Positions 16,957-27,900 of a stretch of DNA of 64,000 nt are shown one piece after another. The notes beneath the pieces were generated by a model. The model made no database searches. It was not told where the DNA came from and worked only from the letters and a program-made list of their open reading frames with translations. The DNA lies in the NCBI RefSeq assembly GCF_009759685.1, contig NZ_CP046654.1, positions 1,488,001-1,552,000 of the forward strand, in the 5' to 3' direction. Within the stretch, counting starts at the first letter, position 1. Every line of letters begins with the position of its first letter. The position numbers were made by a program, and so were the translations under genes. This stretch comes from Acinetobacter baumannii. GTDB taxonomy: Bacteria > Pseudomonadota > Gammaproteobacteria > Pseudomonadales > Moraxellaceae.

Positions 16957-18846
16957 ATGGCTGTAATGTGTACGGATAATATCATTGCAACTTTGGAATC
17001 CCACGCAAAATTAAATGGAAATAAGATCGCTTTTGAGTATTTGGGACGCCAGTCTGGTGGTATTCAATCTCTGACATATTCAGATTTGAATGAGCGAGTT
17101 CAACATCAAGCCCAAATATTAATGAATCTTGTAGACAGTGGTGACCGTGCCGTATTGCTGTTCGAACCTGGGTTGGACTTTATCGTATCGTTCTTTGCCT
17201 GTCTGAAAGCTAAAATTATTGCAGTACCAGTCAGCTTACCGTTTAACCGTAATGGTTTTTCTAATATTTTGAATATTATGAATGACTGTGAGCCTAAGAT
17301 TGTACTCACAACAAAAAAGATTCTTGAGCTAGCAGGTCTTATCACACTAAAAGCTCAAAATGAAAATTTGATATTACATGCTGTTGATGCCGAATTGCAG
17401 CGTGACTTGGTGGAAAAGGATTTTCCGCTTATTACTGAAAAAGATATCTGCTTCCTTCAATATACTTCAGGCTCAACAGGCTGGCCTAAAGGCGTAATTG
17501 TCACTCATAAAAATATTATGGCCAATGAAGTCATGATTGCCGAAGCTTTTGGTACACAACCAGAAGATGTTGGCCTGACGTGGCTGCCTGTTTACCACGA
17601 TATGGGGTTGATCGGCTCGGTTTTGCAAACCGTATATGTGGGACTGACTTGTTATGTCATGTCGCCGCTGGACTTCATTCGAAAACCTCTTAAATGGCTA
17701 CAATTTATTAGTGAAAAAGGCGTCACGATTAGTGGTGGACCAAACTTTGCCTATGAATTGTGCCTACATCGCATCACTGATGAGCAGGCTGCAGCGCTTG
17801 ATCTAAGCCGTGTGCGTGTGCTGTTTAATGGTGCCGAGCCGATCAAGGCCCATGTTATGCAACGCTTCATGGAGAAGTTCAATACACAATCGAAGCTCCG
17901 ACTTGATACTTTCTTGCCATGTTATGGCTTGGCAGAAGTGACGCTCTTAGTCAGTGGCGTAACAGGCCCTCTCAATACAATTTCACTTGATCGTGACAAG
18001 TTAAATGCCCATTTGGTACAGACCAGCCAAGATCAGACAGCCGTGCAAGTAGTGAGTTGTGGCAAGATCTCGAAACATATTGATTGTCGTATCGTTAATC
18101 CTCATACCCGTAAAGAGGTAGCGGCTCATGAAGTCGGTGAAATCTGGCTAGCAGGTGAGAGTGTCACTGCGGGTTACTGGCAAAAGCCGGAAGTTAATCA
18201 GGAAACCTTTGAAGCAACGATCCTTAATGAAGCGGGACAACCTAGCCAAGTACACTACTTAAGAACGGGTGATATGGGCTTTATCAAAAACGGAGACCTT
18301 TATATAACCGGCCGCCTTAAGGATGTGATTATCATTCGTGGCAAAAACTATTATCCGCAAGATATCGAATGCTCTGTTGAAATGGCACATCCTGCTGTTC
18401 GTAAAGGTTGTGTTGCAGCAGTGAACTTTGCTGATTCTGAAGGGGTTACGGTTGTACTTGAGATTAAGAAAAAGTCCTTAGATAAAACACTTAATTTTGA
18501 AACCATCAGAACTCAAGTTAAAGAACAAGTGGCGGCTGATATTGGCTTGCCTGTAGACGGTGTCTATTTACTGCACCAAGGCCGAATAAATAAGACCACT
18601 AGCGGCAAAATTAGAAGAAGAAAAATTAGAGAGCAGATCGAACGCGGTCAACTGGTCTGTTTAACCCATCCAAACCGTAGAACGGTGATTGCTCGAAACT
18701 ATGTCAAGAACGGCTTAGACGTCATCCGTGATCGTGAGCAGCGGGGGCAGCTGATTCGTTATAGCTCCAATCTACTCAACTCAATGATCAAGGAACGTGA
18801 AGTACGCACGCTGATTTTTAATCGTCTGAAAAGTGCTTTGTTTTAA
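16957..18846 (+). CDS. Fatty-acyl-AMP ligase (FAAL), loads the lipopeptide ACP
   Basis: A 629-aa ANL-superfamily enzyme of the FAAL type, which makes acyl-adenylate and passes it to an ACP instead of CoA. The P-loop is YTSGSTGWPKG (from residue 169). FAAL hallmarks are TWLPVYHDMGLIGSVLQ, SGGPNFAYELC and LKDVIIIRGKNYYPQDIE. The C-terminal lysine lies in TTSGKIRRRK. GGAG at 16947-16950 sets the start. It corresponds to A1S_0112 of the acinetin-505 locus and begins the operon behind the lux box. The fatty acid is unknown from sequence. Confidence 0.92.
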   Translation: MAVMCTDNIIATLESHAKLNGNKIAFEYLGRQSGGIQSLTYSDLNERVQHQAQILMNLVDSGDRAVLLFEPGLDFIVSFFACLKAKIIAVPVSLPFNRNGFSNILNIMNDCEPKIVLTTKKILELAGLITLKAQNENLILHAVDAELQRDLVEKDFPLITEKDICFLQYTSGSTGWPKGVIVTHKNIMANEVMIAEAFGTQPEDVGLTWLPVYHDMGLIGSVLQTVYVGLTCYVMSPLDFIRKPLKWLQFISEKGVTISGGPNFAYELCLHRITDEQAAALDLSRVRVLFNGAEPIKAHVMQRFMEKFNTQSKLRLDTFLPCYGLAEVTLLVSGVTGPLNTISLDRDKLNAHLVQTSQDQTAVQVVSCGKISKHIDCRIVNPHTRKEVAAHEVGEIWLAGESVTAGYWQKPEVNQETFEATILNEAGQPSQVHYLRTGDMGFIKNGDLYITGRLKDVIIIRGKNYYPQDIECSVEMAHPAVRKGCVAAVNFADSEGVTVVLEIKKKSLDKTLNFETIRTQVKEQVAADIGLPVDGVYLLHQGRINKTTSGKIRRRKIREQIERGQLVCLTHPNRRTVIARNYVKNGLDVIRDREQRGQLIRYSSNLLNSMIKEREVRTLIFNRLKSALF

Positions 18847-18878
18847 CCCTTATCTTTTAAATCTTTGAGTGAAAATCC

Positions 18879-20672
18879 ATGTTACTTACGTCCAATTTGC
18901 GGCAGTTTCAATCTGCTGCTCGTCTGGAGCAAATTTTAGGCTCCGTACATGATACCAATAATGATTTTTCTTGGTCCTCAGCTATCGAGCGTGATGAGAA
19001 AGAGCAATATCCACAGCGAGCTGTTGATTTTCTGAATGCGGTGGGTATGAACCGTTTCTATGTGCCTTCAGAGCTTGGAGGCCGTATGGAAATTGGTGAA
19101 GAGTTGTTATATCTGCATCGCGTGTTGGCACGACGCGATCTGACCATCAATTCGACCTATAGCACGAATGCTTGGTCTGTGATCGTATGGATCGGTGGTA
19201 ATGCGAATCAATGTCAAAACATCGCTAACCGAATTTTGAGTGGGGCTGCTCCAGCGCTGGCTTATAGTGAGAAAGCGCATGGTGCTGACCTGTTATCTAG
19301 TGAAGTGACTGCGCAACCTTCCGACAGTAAGTACGTCTTAAATGGTGAGAAATGGTCGATCAATCGCGCCACTCTAGGTGACTCTTTAAGTCTAATCGCT
19401 AAAACGTCAAATGATCGTGGACCCCGTAGCCTGAGTGCATTCTGGCTCGATAAGCGTCATATGGCTTCTAAAGGAACGTATAGCCTGAACCGTCTTCCAA
19501 CAGTAGGTATGCGTGGTCTAGATATCAGCGGTATTGGCTTTAACAACGCTGAAATTCATAAAGATGCCCTGATCGGTGAAGAAGGTCAGGGGTTGGAACT
19601 TGGACTCAAAACTCTACAGGTAACGCGTGCATATTGCAGTAGTTTCTCTCTAGGTGCCGGCGATACGATGCTACGCATCGCAACCGAGTTCGCGATTGAA
19701 CGCGAGTTATATAACAAAAAAGTAATAAGCATACCGTTGGTACGTGAGCAACTCGCTACAGCTTATGCCTACCTTTTAGCGGCTGAGGTGTTATCACTTG
19801 TTGGTGCGCGAGGGTTACACGTTTGTATCAATCAATTCAGTACATGGTCACCAATCGTCAAGGTACTGGTGCCTGAATATGTAGAGTCGCTTGCCAAAAT
19901 CACATCCTCAGTGCTTGGGTCACGTTTTTTCTTAAGAAATGCATATGCAGATGGAATGTTTCAGAAAGCATTCAGGGACCATCTGATTGTCAGTGTGTTT
20001 GACGGTAGTAGCACCGTCTGTCTAGACAGTCTGAGTTTTCAGCTCAAATCTGCCAATAAAGGGCGCAGCAAAAAAGCCGACCATCTCAATCAAGCTGAAG
20101 CGAAAGCACGCTATCGCCAGTTATATGACTTACAGGTAGAGACAGGTGCTATTGATTTCCGTGAGCTTGAGATTTTCAACCGAGATGGTGACTTGGTGAT
20201 GGAGTCACTCGAAACAATCATCGAAATGCTCAACGACTCTAATGTCACAGTTGGGTTGTCTGCTGAGACGCTAGCTACGCTACATGAGCGAGCAAACAAG
20301 CTTCTTGTTGAACAGCGTTCATTGGATCAAAAAATTCAGGACTACTTTTCAAATTCTGAGCAAAGCAAGGAGTTTGAAACGATGCGCTTCAGTCTTGCCC
20401 GTAACTATGCCGAGTTATTCGCTCGTATTGCTGTGTTGGGTTTCTGGGTTTTTAACCGCCATGGTTTAAGGCCTGCTTTACAGGATGGTGCATGGCTGAT
20501 CATTTTCTTAAATGCTGCTGAAGGGCAGACAGCTCCTCCTATGACGTCACTACGTGAAAGCACATTGGCAGATCTGCTGGACCGAATTTCAACCAATCAC
20601 ATGTTATCTGTCATCGATTTTGCACTGGCACCGCGTGATGCCAAACCGGTTAAAAAGGAGATTACCCCATGA
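18879..20672 (+). CDS. Long acyl-CoA dehydrogenase homologue, probably acts on acyl-ACP
   Basis: A 597-aa protein whose first ~400 residues resemble acyl-CoA dehydrogenases (ALAYSEKAHGADLLSSEVTA, WSINRATLGDSLSLIAKT, GEEGQGLELGLKTLQ). A further ~190 residues, partly helical and charged, have no family assignment I can give. At the catalytic position the usual YEG glutamate is Asp375 in VFDGSS. Sitting between the FAAL and ACP genes, it most likely desaturates the ACP-bound acyl chain. It overlaps the ACP gene by ATGA at 20669. Activity is not certain given the Glu-to-Asp change. Confidence 0.82.
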   Translation: MLLTSNLRQFQSAARLEQILGSVHDTNNDFSWSSAIERDEKEQYPQRAVDFLNAVGMNRFYVPSELGGRMEIGEELLYLHRVLARRDLTINSTYSTNAWSVIVWIGGNANQCQNIANRILSGAAPALAYSEKAHGADLLSSEVTAQPSDSKYVLNGEKWSINRATLGDSLSLIAKTSNDRGPRSLSAFWLDKRHMASKGTYSLNRLPTVGMRGLDISGIGFNNAEIHKDALIGEEGQGLELGLKTLQVTRAYCSSFSLGAGDTMLRIATEFAIERELYNKKVISIPLVREQLATAYAYLLAAEVLSLVGARGLHVCINQFSTWSPIVKVLVPEYVESLAKITSSVLGSRFFLRNAYADGMFQKAFRDHLIVSVFDGSSTVCLDSLSFQLKSANKGRSKKADHLNQAEAKARYRQLYDLQVETGAIDFRELEIFNRDGDLVMESLETIIEMLNDSNVTVGLSAETLATLHERANKLLVEQRSLDQKIQDYFSNSEQSKEFETMRFSLARNYAELFARIAVLGFWVFNRHGLRPALQDGAWLIIFLNAAEGQTAPPMTSLRESTLADLLDRISTNHMLSVIDFALAPRDAKPVKKEITP

Positions 20673-20929
20673 ATAAAGATAAAGCTTACTGGAGCGCAAT
20701 CATTCGTACGCTAGTTGCTAAAGAAATGCGCGTAGAGCCTGAGACGATTGATCCAGATCAAAAATTTACCAGTTATGGTCTTGATTCGATTGTTGCTTTG
20801 TCTGTGTCTGGGGATTTAGAAGATCTGACGAAATTAGAACTTGAGCCGACACTATTATGGGATTACCCAACAATCAATGCGTTGGCTGAATATCTTGTTT
20901 CTGAGCTGCAGCAGGGAGTTGCTTCATGA
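20669..20929 (+). CDS. Acyl carrier protein of the lipopeptide cluster
   Basis: An 86-aa acyl carrier protein. The phosphopantetheine attachment site is Ser40 in SYGLDSIVALS. It is translationally coupled on both sides by ATGA overlaps (20669-20672 and 20926-20929), which implies fixed stoichiometry with the dehydrogenase and NRPS. It receives the acyl chain from the FAAL. It corresponds to A1S_0114, a gene reported to affect biofilm and attachment. Confidence 0.92.
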   Translation: MNKDKAYWSAIIRTLVAKEMRVEPETIDPDQKFTSYGLDSIVALSVSGDLEDLTKLELEPTLLWDYPTINALAEYLVSELQQGVAS

Positions 20930-23900
20930 ACAACCTTGCACGACTAGAACCGGAAGTTCTGTCTCGTCATGCGATTTCTGCAGAGCAGCTTGGCATTTGG
21001 TATATCCAGCGTCTTGAGCCAACTTGCAGTGCCTACAATATGGTGGTGGCCTTTGATGTGAAGGTCAACCAGTCATTGGGTAACAAGCCAATAGAGATAC
21101 TAGAAGCGGTAATGCATGATTATCCGCTACTACGTGTAAGTATGCCTGCCAATGATCAGGGAATTGAGCAACTGATCTGGGATCGCGTATATCCAAATAT
21201 CATCTTTTCTGATGCTCGTCATATTGAAGCTTCTGATTTGACGCAATTGGTTGAACAGGACACCAAGCAGCCATTTGACCTGACTCAGCCACCGTTGTGG
21301 CGTATTCATTGTTATGAACGCGGTCAAAATCATTATGTGATCGCATTTGTGATTCATCATGCGCTCATGGATTTTTGGTCAATTGGTTTGTTGCTGCGAG
21401 ATGTCAGTAAACGTTTTGGACTCGTTGCAGAGTCGGATGCAGTGAACGGAATCGAGTTTGCACAGTATGCCGATAAGCAGCAGAGCAGCGTGATTGATGA
21501 TACTGATGAGAGCTTAATTTTCTGGAAAAATGCACTGAAGCATGCACCACATGTGCATAGCATTCCGCTTGATTATCCTCGTCCAGCCGTACAGCATCAT
21601 AAAGGTAGTTCACTGGTTTTCCGTGTGCCTGAGTCAGTGTCATCTGGTCTTGTAAACTTAGCAAAAAATTATGAGATCACATTGTTCGGGCTTGTGCTAT
21701 CTGGCTTTTATATTTTGCTGCACAAACTCTCTAATGAAAATAATCTAGTGATTGCTACACCCGTAGCAGGTCGACTTGAACGTTCTTTACGTAATGCATT
21801 GGGGCAGTTTGTCAACACGATTGCTATTTACATGGACATCGATGCTGATCAGACTTTACGTCAATTTACGCAACAGGTTCAGGAACAATTAAGACAGAGC
21901 CTTAAGCATCAAAAAGTTGCCTTTTCTAGAGTAGTTGAAGCTGTCTCACCAAAACGTGATGGCAGTATTAATCCATTGGCTCAGATAGGAATGTTCTGGG
22001 AACGTCTAGGTGGTATGGATGAGTTTAAAGAACTACTCCTACCAATCCAGACTCCGGCCACTTTAGTTGGACAAGATTTGACATTAGGAAGTTTTCCGGT
22101 TCGCCAGCAAGAAGGACAGTTGGATATTACGCTGGAAATGGGCGGTGAATATCAAGGTGAACTCGTTGGCGTATTGAAATACAACACTGATCTATTTTCT
22201 GCGCAGTCTGCCGAGAATATGGTGCAACTGTTGCAAGCTGTACTCGCAGAGATGGTGGCCCATCCTGAACGCAAGATTGTTGAGCTAGATATCGCTCCTG
22301 ATTATAAAGATGGTATCCAGTTCGAGGCCCTCCGTGGAAAGGTGACTGATTATGCTCAGCATGATCTACTTGGAATGATTCTAAAGCAGATTGAAGAGCG
22401 TGGTGAAAATCATGCTTTAACCTCAAACGATCATACGATTAGCTATCGTGACTTAGGTCAATATATTGCTGGTATTGCTGAATATTTGCGTGCACACGGC
22501 ATTACACGCGGTGATCGTGTAGGTCTGATGTTAGATCGCACGGCGTTATTGCCAGCAGCAATCCTTGGGATCTGGGCGGCAGGTGCAGCTTATGTGCCAC
22601 TGGATCCTAATTTCCCAACTGAACGTCTACAGAACATCATTGAGGATGCTGAACCTAAAGTCATCTTAACTCAAACCGAGTTAAGGGATGCTCTTAACGT
22701 TACTGTGCCTCGCTTAGATATCAATCAAGCTGGTGTTGTGGCACTTGAACAGGTGCGCGAGACGCTTGCCTTTGGCGACATTGCTTATGTGATGTACACA
22801 TCAGGCTCGACAGGTAAGCCTAAAGGTGTCCGTATTGGGCATCCTTCAATTATCAATTTCTTGCTATCTATGAATGATAGATTGCAAGTAACGACTGAAA
22901 CTCAGTTGTTAGCAATCACCACGTATGCATTTGATATTTCAATTCTTGAATTACTCATTCCGCTGATGTACGGCGGTGTGGTGCATGTTTGCCCACGTGA
23001 GGTATCACAAGATGGCAATCAATTGGTGGATTATCTAAATGCTAAGTCTATCAATATTCTGCAGGCAACACCGGCTTCTTGGAAAATGCTCTTAGACAGC
23101 GAGTGGAGCGGCAATGCGGGATTGACAGCACTCTGTGGAGGCGAAGCGTTAGATACTATTCTGGCAGAAAAACTGCTAGGTAAAGTTGGCTGTCTCTGGA
23201 ATGTCTATGGACCGACCGAAACTACAGTGTGGTCTAGTGCAGCTCGTATCACCGATGCAAAGTATATTGATTTAGGCGAACCACTGGCGAATACCCAGCT
23301 TTATGTCCTTGATGAAAAGCAGCGTTTAGTTCCACCAGGCGTTATGGGTGAGCTTTGGATTGGCGGTGATGGTCTGGCAGTTGATTACTGGCATCGCCCT
23401 GAACTGACAGATGCCCAATTTAGAACATTGCCATCTCTACCAAATGCCGGTCGACTCTACCGTACAGGGGATAAAGTCTGCCTGCGTACAGATGGACGCT
23501 TGACTCATCACGGACGTCTGGATTTTCAGGTCAAGATTCGTGGGTTCCGTATTGAACTAGGTGAAATTGAGAATGTTCTCAAACAAATCGACGGTATTAC
23601 AGACGCAGTAGTGCTAGTTAAAACTACAGCTGACAACGACCAGAAACTGGTGGCGTATGTAACTGGACAAGAGCTTGATATTGCTGGTTTGAAAAAGACC
23701 CTACAAATCCATCTTCCAGCTTATATGGTGCCAAGTGCGTTTATCCGATTGGATGAGTTTCCAATGACGGCCAACAATAAGTTGGATCGTAAGGCATTTC
23801 CTGAGCCGATCTTTGAGCAGAGCAATGATTATGTTGCACCGCGTGATCCGATTGAAATCGAACTGTGTACTACCTTTGAGCAGATCTTGTCGGTCAAGCG

Positions 23901-24885
23901 AGTTGGTATACATGATGATTTCTTTGAATTAGGTGGGCATTCACTATTAGCTGTGAAGCTTGTCAATCATCTCAAAAAGGCTTTCGGTACCGAACTGTCA
24001 GTTGCTTTGTTGGCACAGTACTCCACTGTGGAACGTCTGGGTGAGATCATTCGTGAAAATAAAGAAATTAAACCATCCATCGTAATTGAGCTGCGCCGTG
24101 GAACCTATGAACAACCGCTATGGCTGTTCCATCCGATTGGTGGCAGTACCTTCTGTTATATGGAGCTTTCGCGTCATCTTAATCCGAATCGTACCCTACG
24201 TGCCATTCAGTCTCCTGGACTGATTGAAGCCGATGCTGCGGAAGTGGCGATTGAAGAAATGGCGACGCTCTATATTGCTGAAATGCGAAAGATGCAGCCT
24301 CAAGGGCCTTATTTCCTCGGTGGCTGGTGTTTCGGTGGTGCGATTGCCTACGAGATTAGCCGTCAGTTGCGTCAAATGGGACAACAGGTCACAGGAATAG
24401 TCATGATCGATACGCGTGCTCCAATTCCAGAAAATGTACCTGAAGATGCCGACGATGCCATGCTTTTGTCTTGGTTCGCCCGTGATTTGGCTGCACCTTA
24501 TGGCAAAAAGTTGACGATTCCAGCGCAATATTTGCGTGAGTTGAGTCCAGATCAAATGTTTGATCATGTACTTAAAGAAGCTAAGGCCATTAATGTTCTG
24601 CCTCTCGATGCAGACCCATCAGATTTCCGACTTTACTTTGATACCTATTTGGCGAATGGCATCGCACTCCAGACCTATTTCCCAGAACCTGAAGATTTTC
24701 CAATACTTTTGGTCAAGGCCAAAGATGAGCAGGAAGACTTTGGAGAAAGTCTAGGTTGGGATCAACTGGTCAAAGACACGTTGACACAAGTCGATTTGCC
24801 TGGTGACCACTCATCAATTATGTACGCTGAGAATGTCGTGGCTGTAGCCCAGACCATTGATCAGATGTACCCAATTCCTGCATAA
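20926..24885 (+). CDS. Single-module NRPS, C-A-T-TE, predicted glycine activation
   Basis: A 1319-aa nonribosomal peptide synthetase. Condensation domain about 10-440 with active site HHALMDFWS (His144-His145); adenylation domain about 475-975 with TSGSTGKPKG (from residue 626), YGPTET and NKLDRKAF; carrier domain with Ser1006 in LGGHSLLA; thioesterase about 1070-1319. My reading of the adenylation pocket is D-I-L-Q-L-G-V-V-W-K, which resembles glycine codes I remember. The thioesterase nucleophile position is Cys1135 (GWCFGG) rather than Ser, with Asp in MIDTRAP and His in GDHSS. The first condensation domain should acylate the amino acid with the ACP-bound fatty acid. Corresponds to A1S_0115. 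Confidence 0.92.
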   Translation: MNNLARLEPEVLSRHAISAEQLGIWYIQRLEPTCSAYNMVVAFDVKVNQSLGNKPIEILEAVMHDYPLLRVSMPANDQGIEQLIWDRVYPNIIFSDARHIEASDLTQLVEQDTKQPFDLTQPPLWRIHCYERGQNHYVIAFVIHHALMDFWSIGLLLRDVSKRFGLVAESDAVNGIEFAQYADKQQSSVIDDTDESLIFWKNALKHAPHVHSIPLDYPRPAVQHHKGSSLVFRVPESVSSGLVNLAKNYEITLFGLVLSGFYILLHKLSNENNLVIATPVAGRLERSLRNALGQFVNTIAIYMDIDADQTLRQFTQQVQEQLRQSLKHQKVAFSRVVEAVSPKRDGSINPLAQIGMFWERLGGMDEFKELLLPIQTPATLVGQDLTLGSFPVRQQEGQLDITLEMGGEYQGELVGVLKYNTDLFSAQSAENMVQLLQAVLAEMVAHPERKIVELDIAPDYKDGIQFEALRGKVTDYAQHDLLGMILKQIEERGENHALTSNDHTISYRDLGQYIAGIAEYLRAHGITRGDRVGLMLDRTALLPAAILGIWAAGAAYVPLDPNFPTERLQNIIEDAEPKVILTQTELRDALNVTVPRLDINQAGVVALEQVRETLAFGDIAYVMYTSGSTGKPKGVRIGHPSIINFLLSMNDRLQVTTETQLLAITTYAFDISILELLIPLMYGGVVHVCPREVSQDGNQLVDYLNAKSINILQATPASWKMLLDSEWSGNAGLTALCGGEALDTILAEKLLGKVGCLWNVYGPTETTVWSSAARITDAKYIDLGEPLANTQLYVLDEKQRLVPPGVMGELWIGGDGLAVDYWHRPELTDAQFRTLPSLPNAGRLYRTGDKVCLRTDGRLTHHGRLDFQVKIRGFRIELGEIENVLKQIDGITDAVVLVKTTADNDQKLVAYVTGQELDIAGLKKTLQIHLPAYMVPSAFIRLDEFPMTANNKLDRKAFPEPIFEQSNDYVAPRDPIEIELCTTFEQILSVKRVGIHDDFFELGGHSLLAVKLVNHLKKAFGTELSVALLAQYSTVERLGEIIRENKEIKPSIVIELRRGTYEQPLWLFHPIGGSTFCYMELSRHLNPNRTLRAIQSPGLIEADAAEVAIEEMATLYIAEMRKMQPQGPYFLGGWCFGGAIAYEISRQLRQMGQQVTGIVMIDTRAPIPENVPEDADDAMLLSWFARDLAAPYGKKLTIPAQYLRELSPDQMFDHVLKEAKAINVLPLDADPSDFRLYFDTYLANGIALQTYFPEPEDFPILLVKAKDEQEDFGESLGWDQLVKDTLTQVDLPGDHSSIMYAENVVAVAQTIDQMYPIPA

Positions 24886-24909
24886 GAAATATAAGAAGGT
24901 AGAACCACT

Positions 24910-27900
24910 ATGGTGACCATAGAACATGCTTTCCTCATACCGGCCAAGATTGACAAGGTTTTCAACTACCTTGCAAACCCGGCCAATGATGCAGGTTGGC
25001 AATTGTCGTGTAAGCATTCTGAATTGCTAGACAGTACTCCGCGTGTGGGCAGTAAGTACGAAATCGGTTTTAACTTTATTGGTCGTGAAATGTCCTTTAA
25101 AGGTGAAATTACACATCTGGTACCGAACGAATTGTATGCGTTTAAAGTAGTGGAGGGGCCCTTTCACTACACAGGTACTTACCGTTTCAAACCACATCCG
25201 GAAGGTACATGGATTGAATGGGTGTTTGAAGCAGAGCCAGGTAGTTTTTTTGGTGTATTGCCGCCAGCACTGCTAAAAAAGATGGTGCTCGCCCAGTTCA
25301 AAAAAGATGTCGACAATCTTCAAGCATTGGCTCAGAAGGGTGAAGCCTATGAGTCGGTTGGCAATGAAAATAAACCAACTCACGAGGCCAATAAACCACC
25401 TCGTAAGACTCAACAAATGATGGAGAAATACGCGCGTTGGATTCTTAGCCACCGCCGTATTGTCTTGACTGTGGTGATGCTCTTAACACTTGCTCTGGCA
25501 TATCTGGCATCTGGTGTAAAAATTATTATTGACCCAGATGCACTTGCGCCTAAAGGGCATCCCTACATCACCTCGACCAAGCTGATTGAAAAGAAATTCG
25601 GCTCCAAATATATGGTCGTGATTGGTATTACCCCGAAGCAGGGTGATATTTATCAGCCGCAAGTATTGGAGAAAGTCAAACGCATTACCGAAGAAGTTGA
25701 TAATGCACCGGGCGTGGTCCGTTCCACGATGATGAGTCTGGCTGCACGTCAGGCAAAAGGTATCGAGGCGAATGCAGAAGGGTTCGATGCCAAGAAACTA
25801 TTGCCGAGTAGTTCAGTCACTCAAGAAGATATCGATCACCTGAAAAAACTGCTGGCACTGAATCCAACCTATATGAATTCAGTGGTATCTAAAGATCAAC
25901 AAACTGCTGCGATTTTGCTTGAGCTTGAGGAAAGTCCAGAGGGCTTCCAGAAAATGATGGGCCCGATTAATAAAATCGTAGAAAGCGAACAATCTAAAGA
26001 TATGACCATCAGTGTCGGTGGCAATCCTGTGTATCTGGATAAAGCTGAAGACTACTCTAAGCGTATCAATATCTTGTTCCCGATTGCCGTATTAGTGATT
26101 GGTTTATTGCACTTTGAAGCATTCCGCAGCAAGCAAGGTTTGATTCTGCCGCTCGTTACAGCTTTGTTGGCTGTGGCATGGGGTATGGGCATGATGGGCT
26201 TGTTCAAACAGCCAATGGATATCTTTAACTCGCCTACACCAATTCTGATTCTAGCGATTGCAGCAGGGCACGCCGTGCAGTTGCTCAAGCGCTACTATGA
26301 AGATTTTGATCGTCTGATTGCTCAAGGGATGGAACCTAAAGCTGCCAATAGCGAAGCTGTAGTGCAGTCTTTGGTTCGTGTTGGTCCGGTTATGGTGTTG
26401 GCTGGTGGTATTGCAGCGGCTGGATTCTTCTCTCTGTTGACCTTCAACATTCCAACGATTCGTTCATTCGGTATTTTTACAGGGATCGGGATCATCAGTA
26501 CGCTGGTGATTGAGATGACTTTTATTCCGGCACTCCGCTCAATGTTGCCACCACCTTCGGTTGTGAAGGTCAAACGCAAAGGCTTGCCAATTTGGGATTG
26601 GATTCCAAACCGTATTGGTGATGTCATTTTGTCAGTTCGTCCACGAATGATGTTAATGACTGCGATTGCGGCAATGGGCATCTTCCTTGCTATCGGCACG
26701 AGCCGTATTGTGGTAGACAACGATAGCCGTAATTTCTTCTCTCGCGACTTACCAATGCAACAAGACGACAGATTCTTGAATCAGTCTCTTGGTGGCACAA
26801 ACAGCCTTTACATTATGGTTGATACCAAAGTTCGTGATGGTATTGAAAACCCTGAAATCTTAAAAGCGATTGATAATACAGAAAAGTTCGCGAACTCAAT
26901 TCCAGAGGTCGGTAAAACCATCTCTATCGTGGACTATATCAAACGAATGAATCAGGCAATGAATGCCGATCAACCACAGGCATTTCAGGTTCCTGCAACC
27001 AAAGACGTTGTTGCTCAGTATCTGCTGTTGTATTCAATGTCTGGTGAGCCGACTGATTTTGATTCATACATTGATACCACTCAGCGCTATGCCAAGATCA
27101 CGATTCTTCTGAAAACAGGCAGTAATCATCGTATTAAAGAAATTCTTGAATCGCTAAAAACGTATATGGCGGGTCAATTGGGTGATAAGGCTGTAGTAAG
27201 TTTTGGTGGTGATGTAACGCAGACCATTGCTTTGACTGAAACGATGGTTCACGGCAAGCTCATGAACATTCTACAAATTTCATTTGCCGTATTCTTTATT
27301 TCAGCACTGGTTTTCCGTTCGATTTCAGCTGGACTGATTGTTCTGACTCCACTTCTGTTCTCAATTCTTGCCATCTTTGGCGTGATGGGCTGGCTCGACA
27401 TTCCGCTCAATATTCCGAACTCTCTCATCTCGGCCATGGCTGTAGGTATTGGTGCGGATTATGCCATTTACTTCCTCTACCGCTTGCGTGAAATCTTGCG
27501 CGAAGAAGGCGGCGATATCAAAGACGCTATTCGTAAAACTTTAAGTACTGCTGGTAAGGCTTCTCTTTTTGTCGCGACTGCGGTTGCCGGTGGGTATGGC
27601 GTATTGTCCTTATCACAAGGCTTCCACGTCCATCAATGGCTCGCGATGTTTATTGTGATTGCGATGCTTTTCAGTGTATTTACAACCTTAATTATGGTAC
27701 CTACAATGATTCTAATATTAAAACCTCGTTTTATCTTTTCTTCAAAGAAGAAGAGCATTCCTGTTGCACAAACTGTGGTGACAAGCCTTTTGTTAGGTAC
27801 GGCGCTTACAATGTCGATGCCTAAAACATCTCATGCAGATGAAGTTCAAGATATTGTTAATCGTAGTGATGATGCCTCTAAGTTCTTGTCTTCAACAGCT

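Noticed and set aside
26322..26720. 132-aa open frame opposite the RND fusion gene
   Set aside because: Low-complexity Ile/Thr/Arg composition, antisense to a clear membrane-protein gene, no start signal.
27700..27850. Possible frameshift or missed gene boundary between RND and LolA-like parts
   Set aside because: The frame is continuous, and no ribosome site or start codon is well placed near 27748 for a separate gene; a true fusion is the simpler reading.
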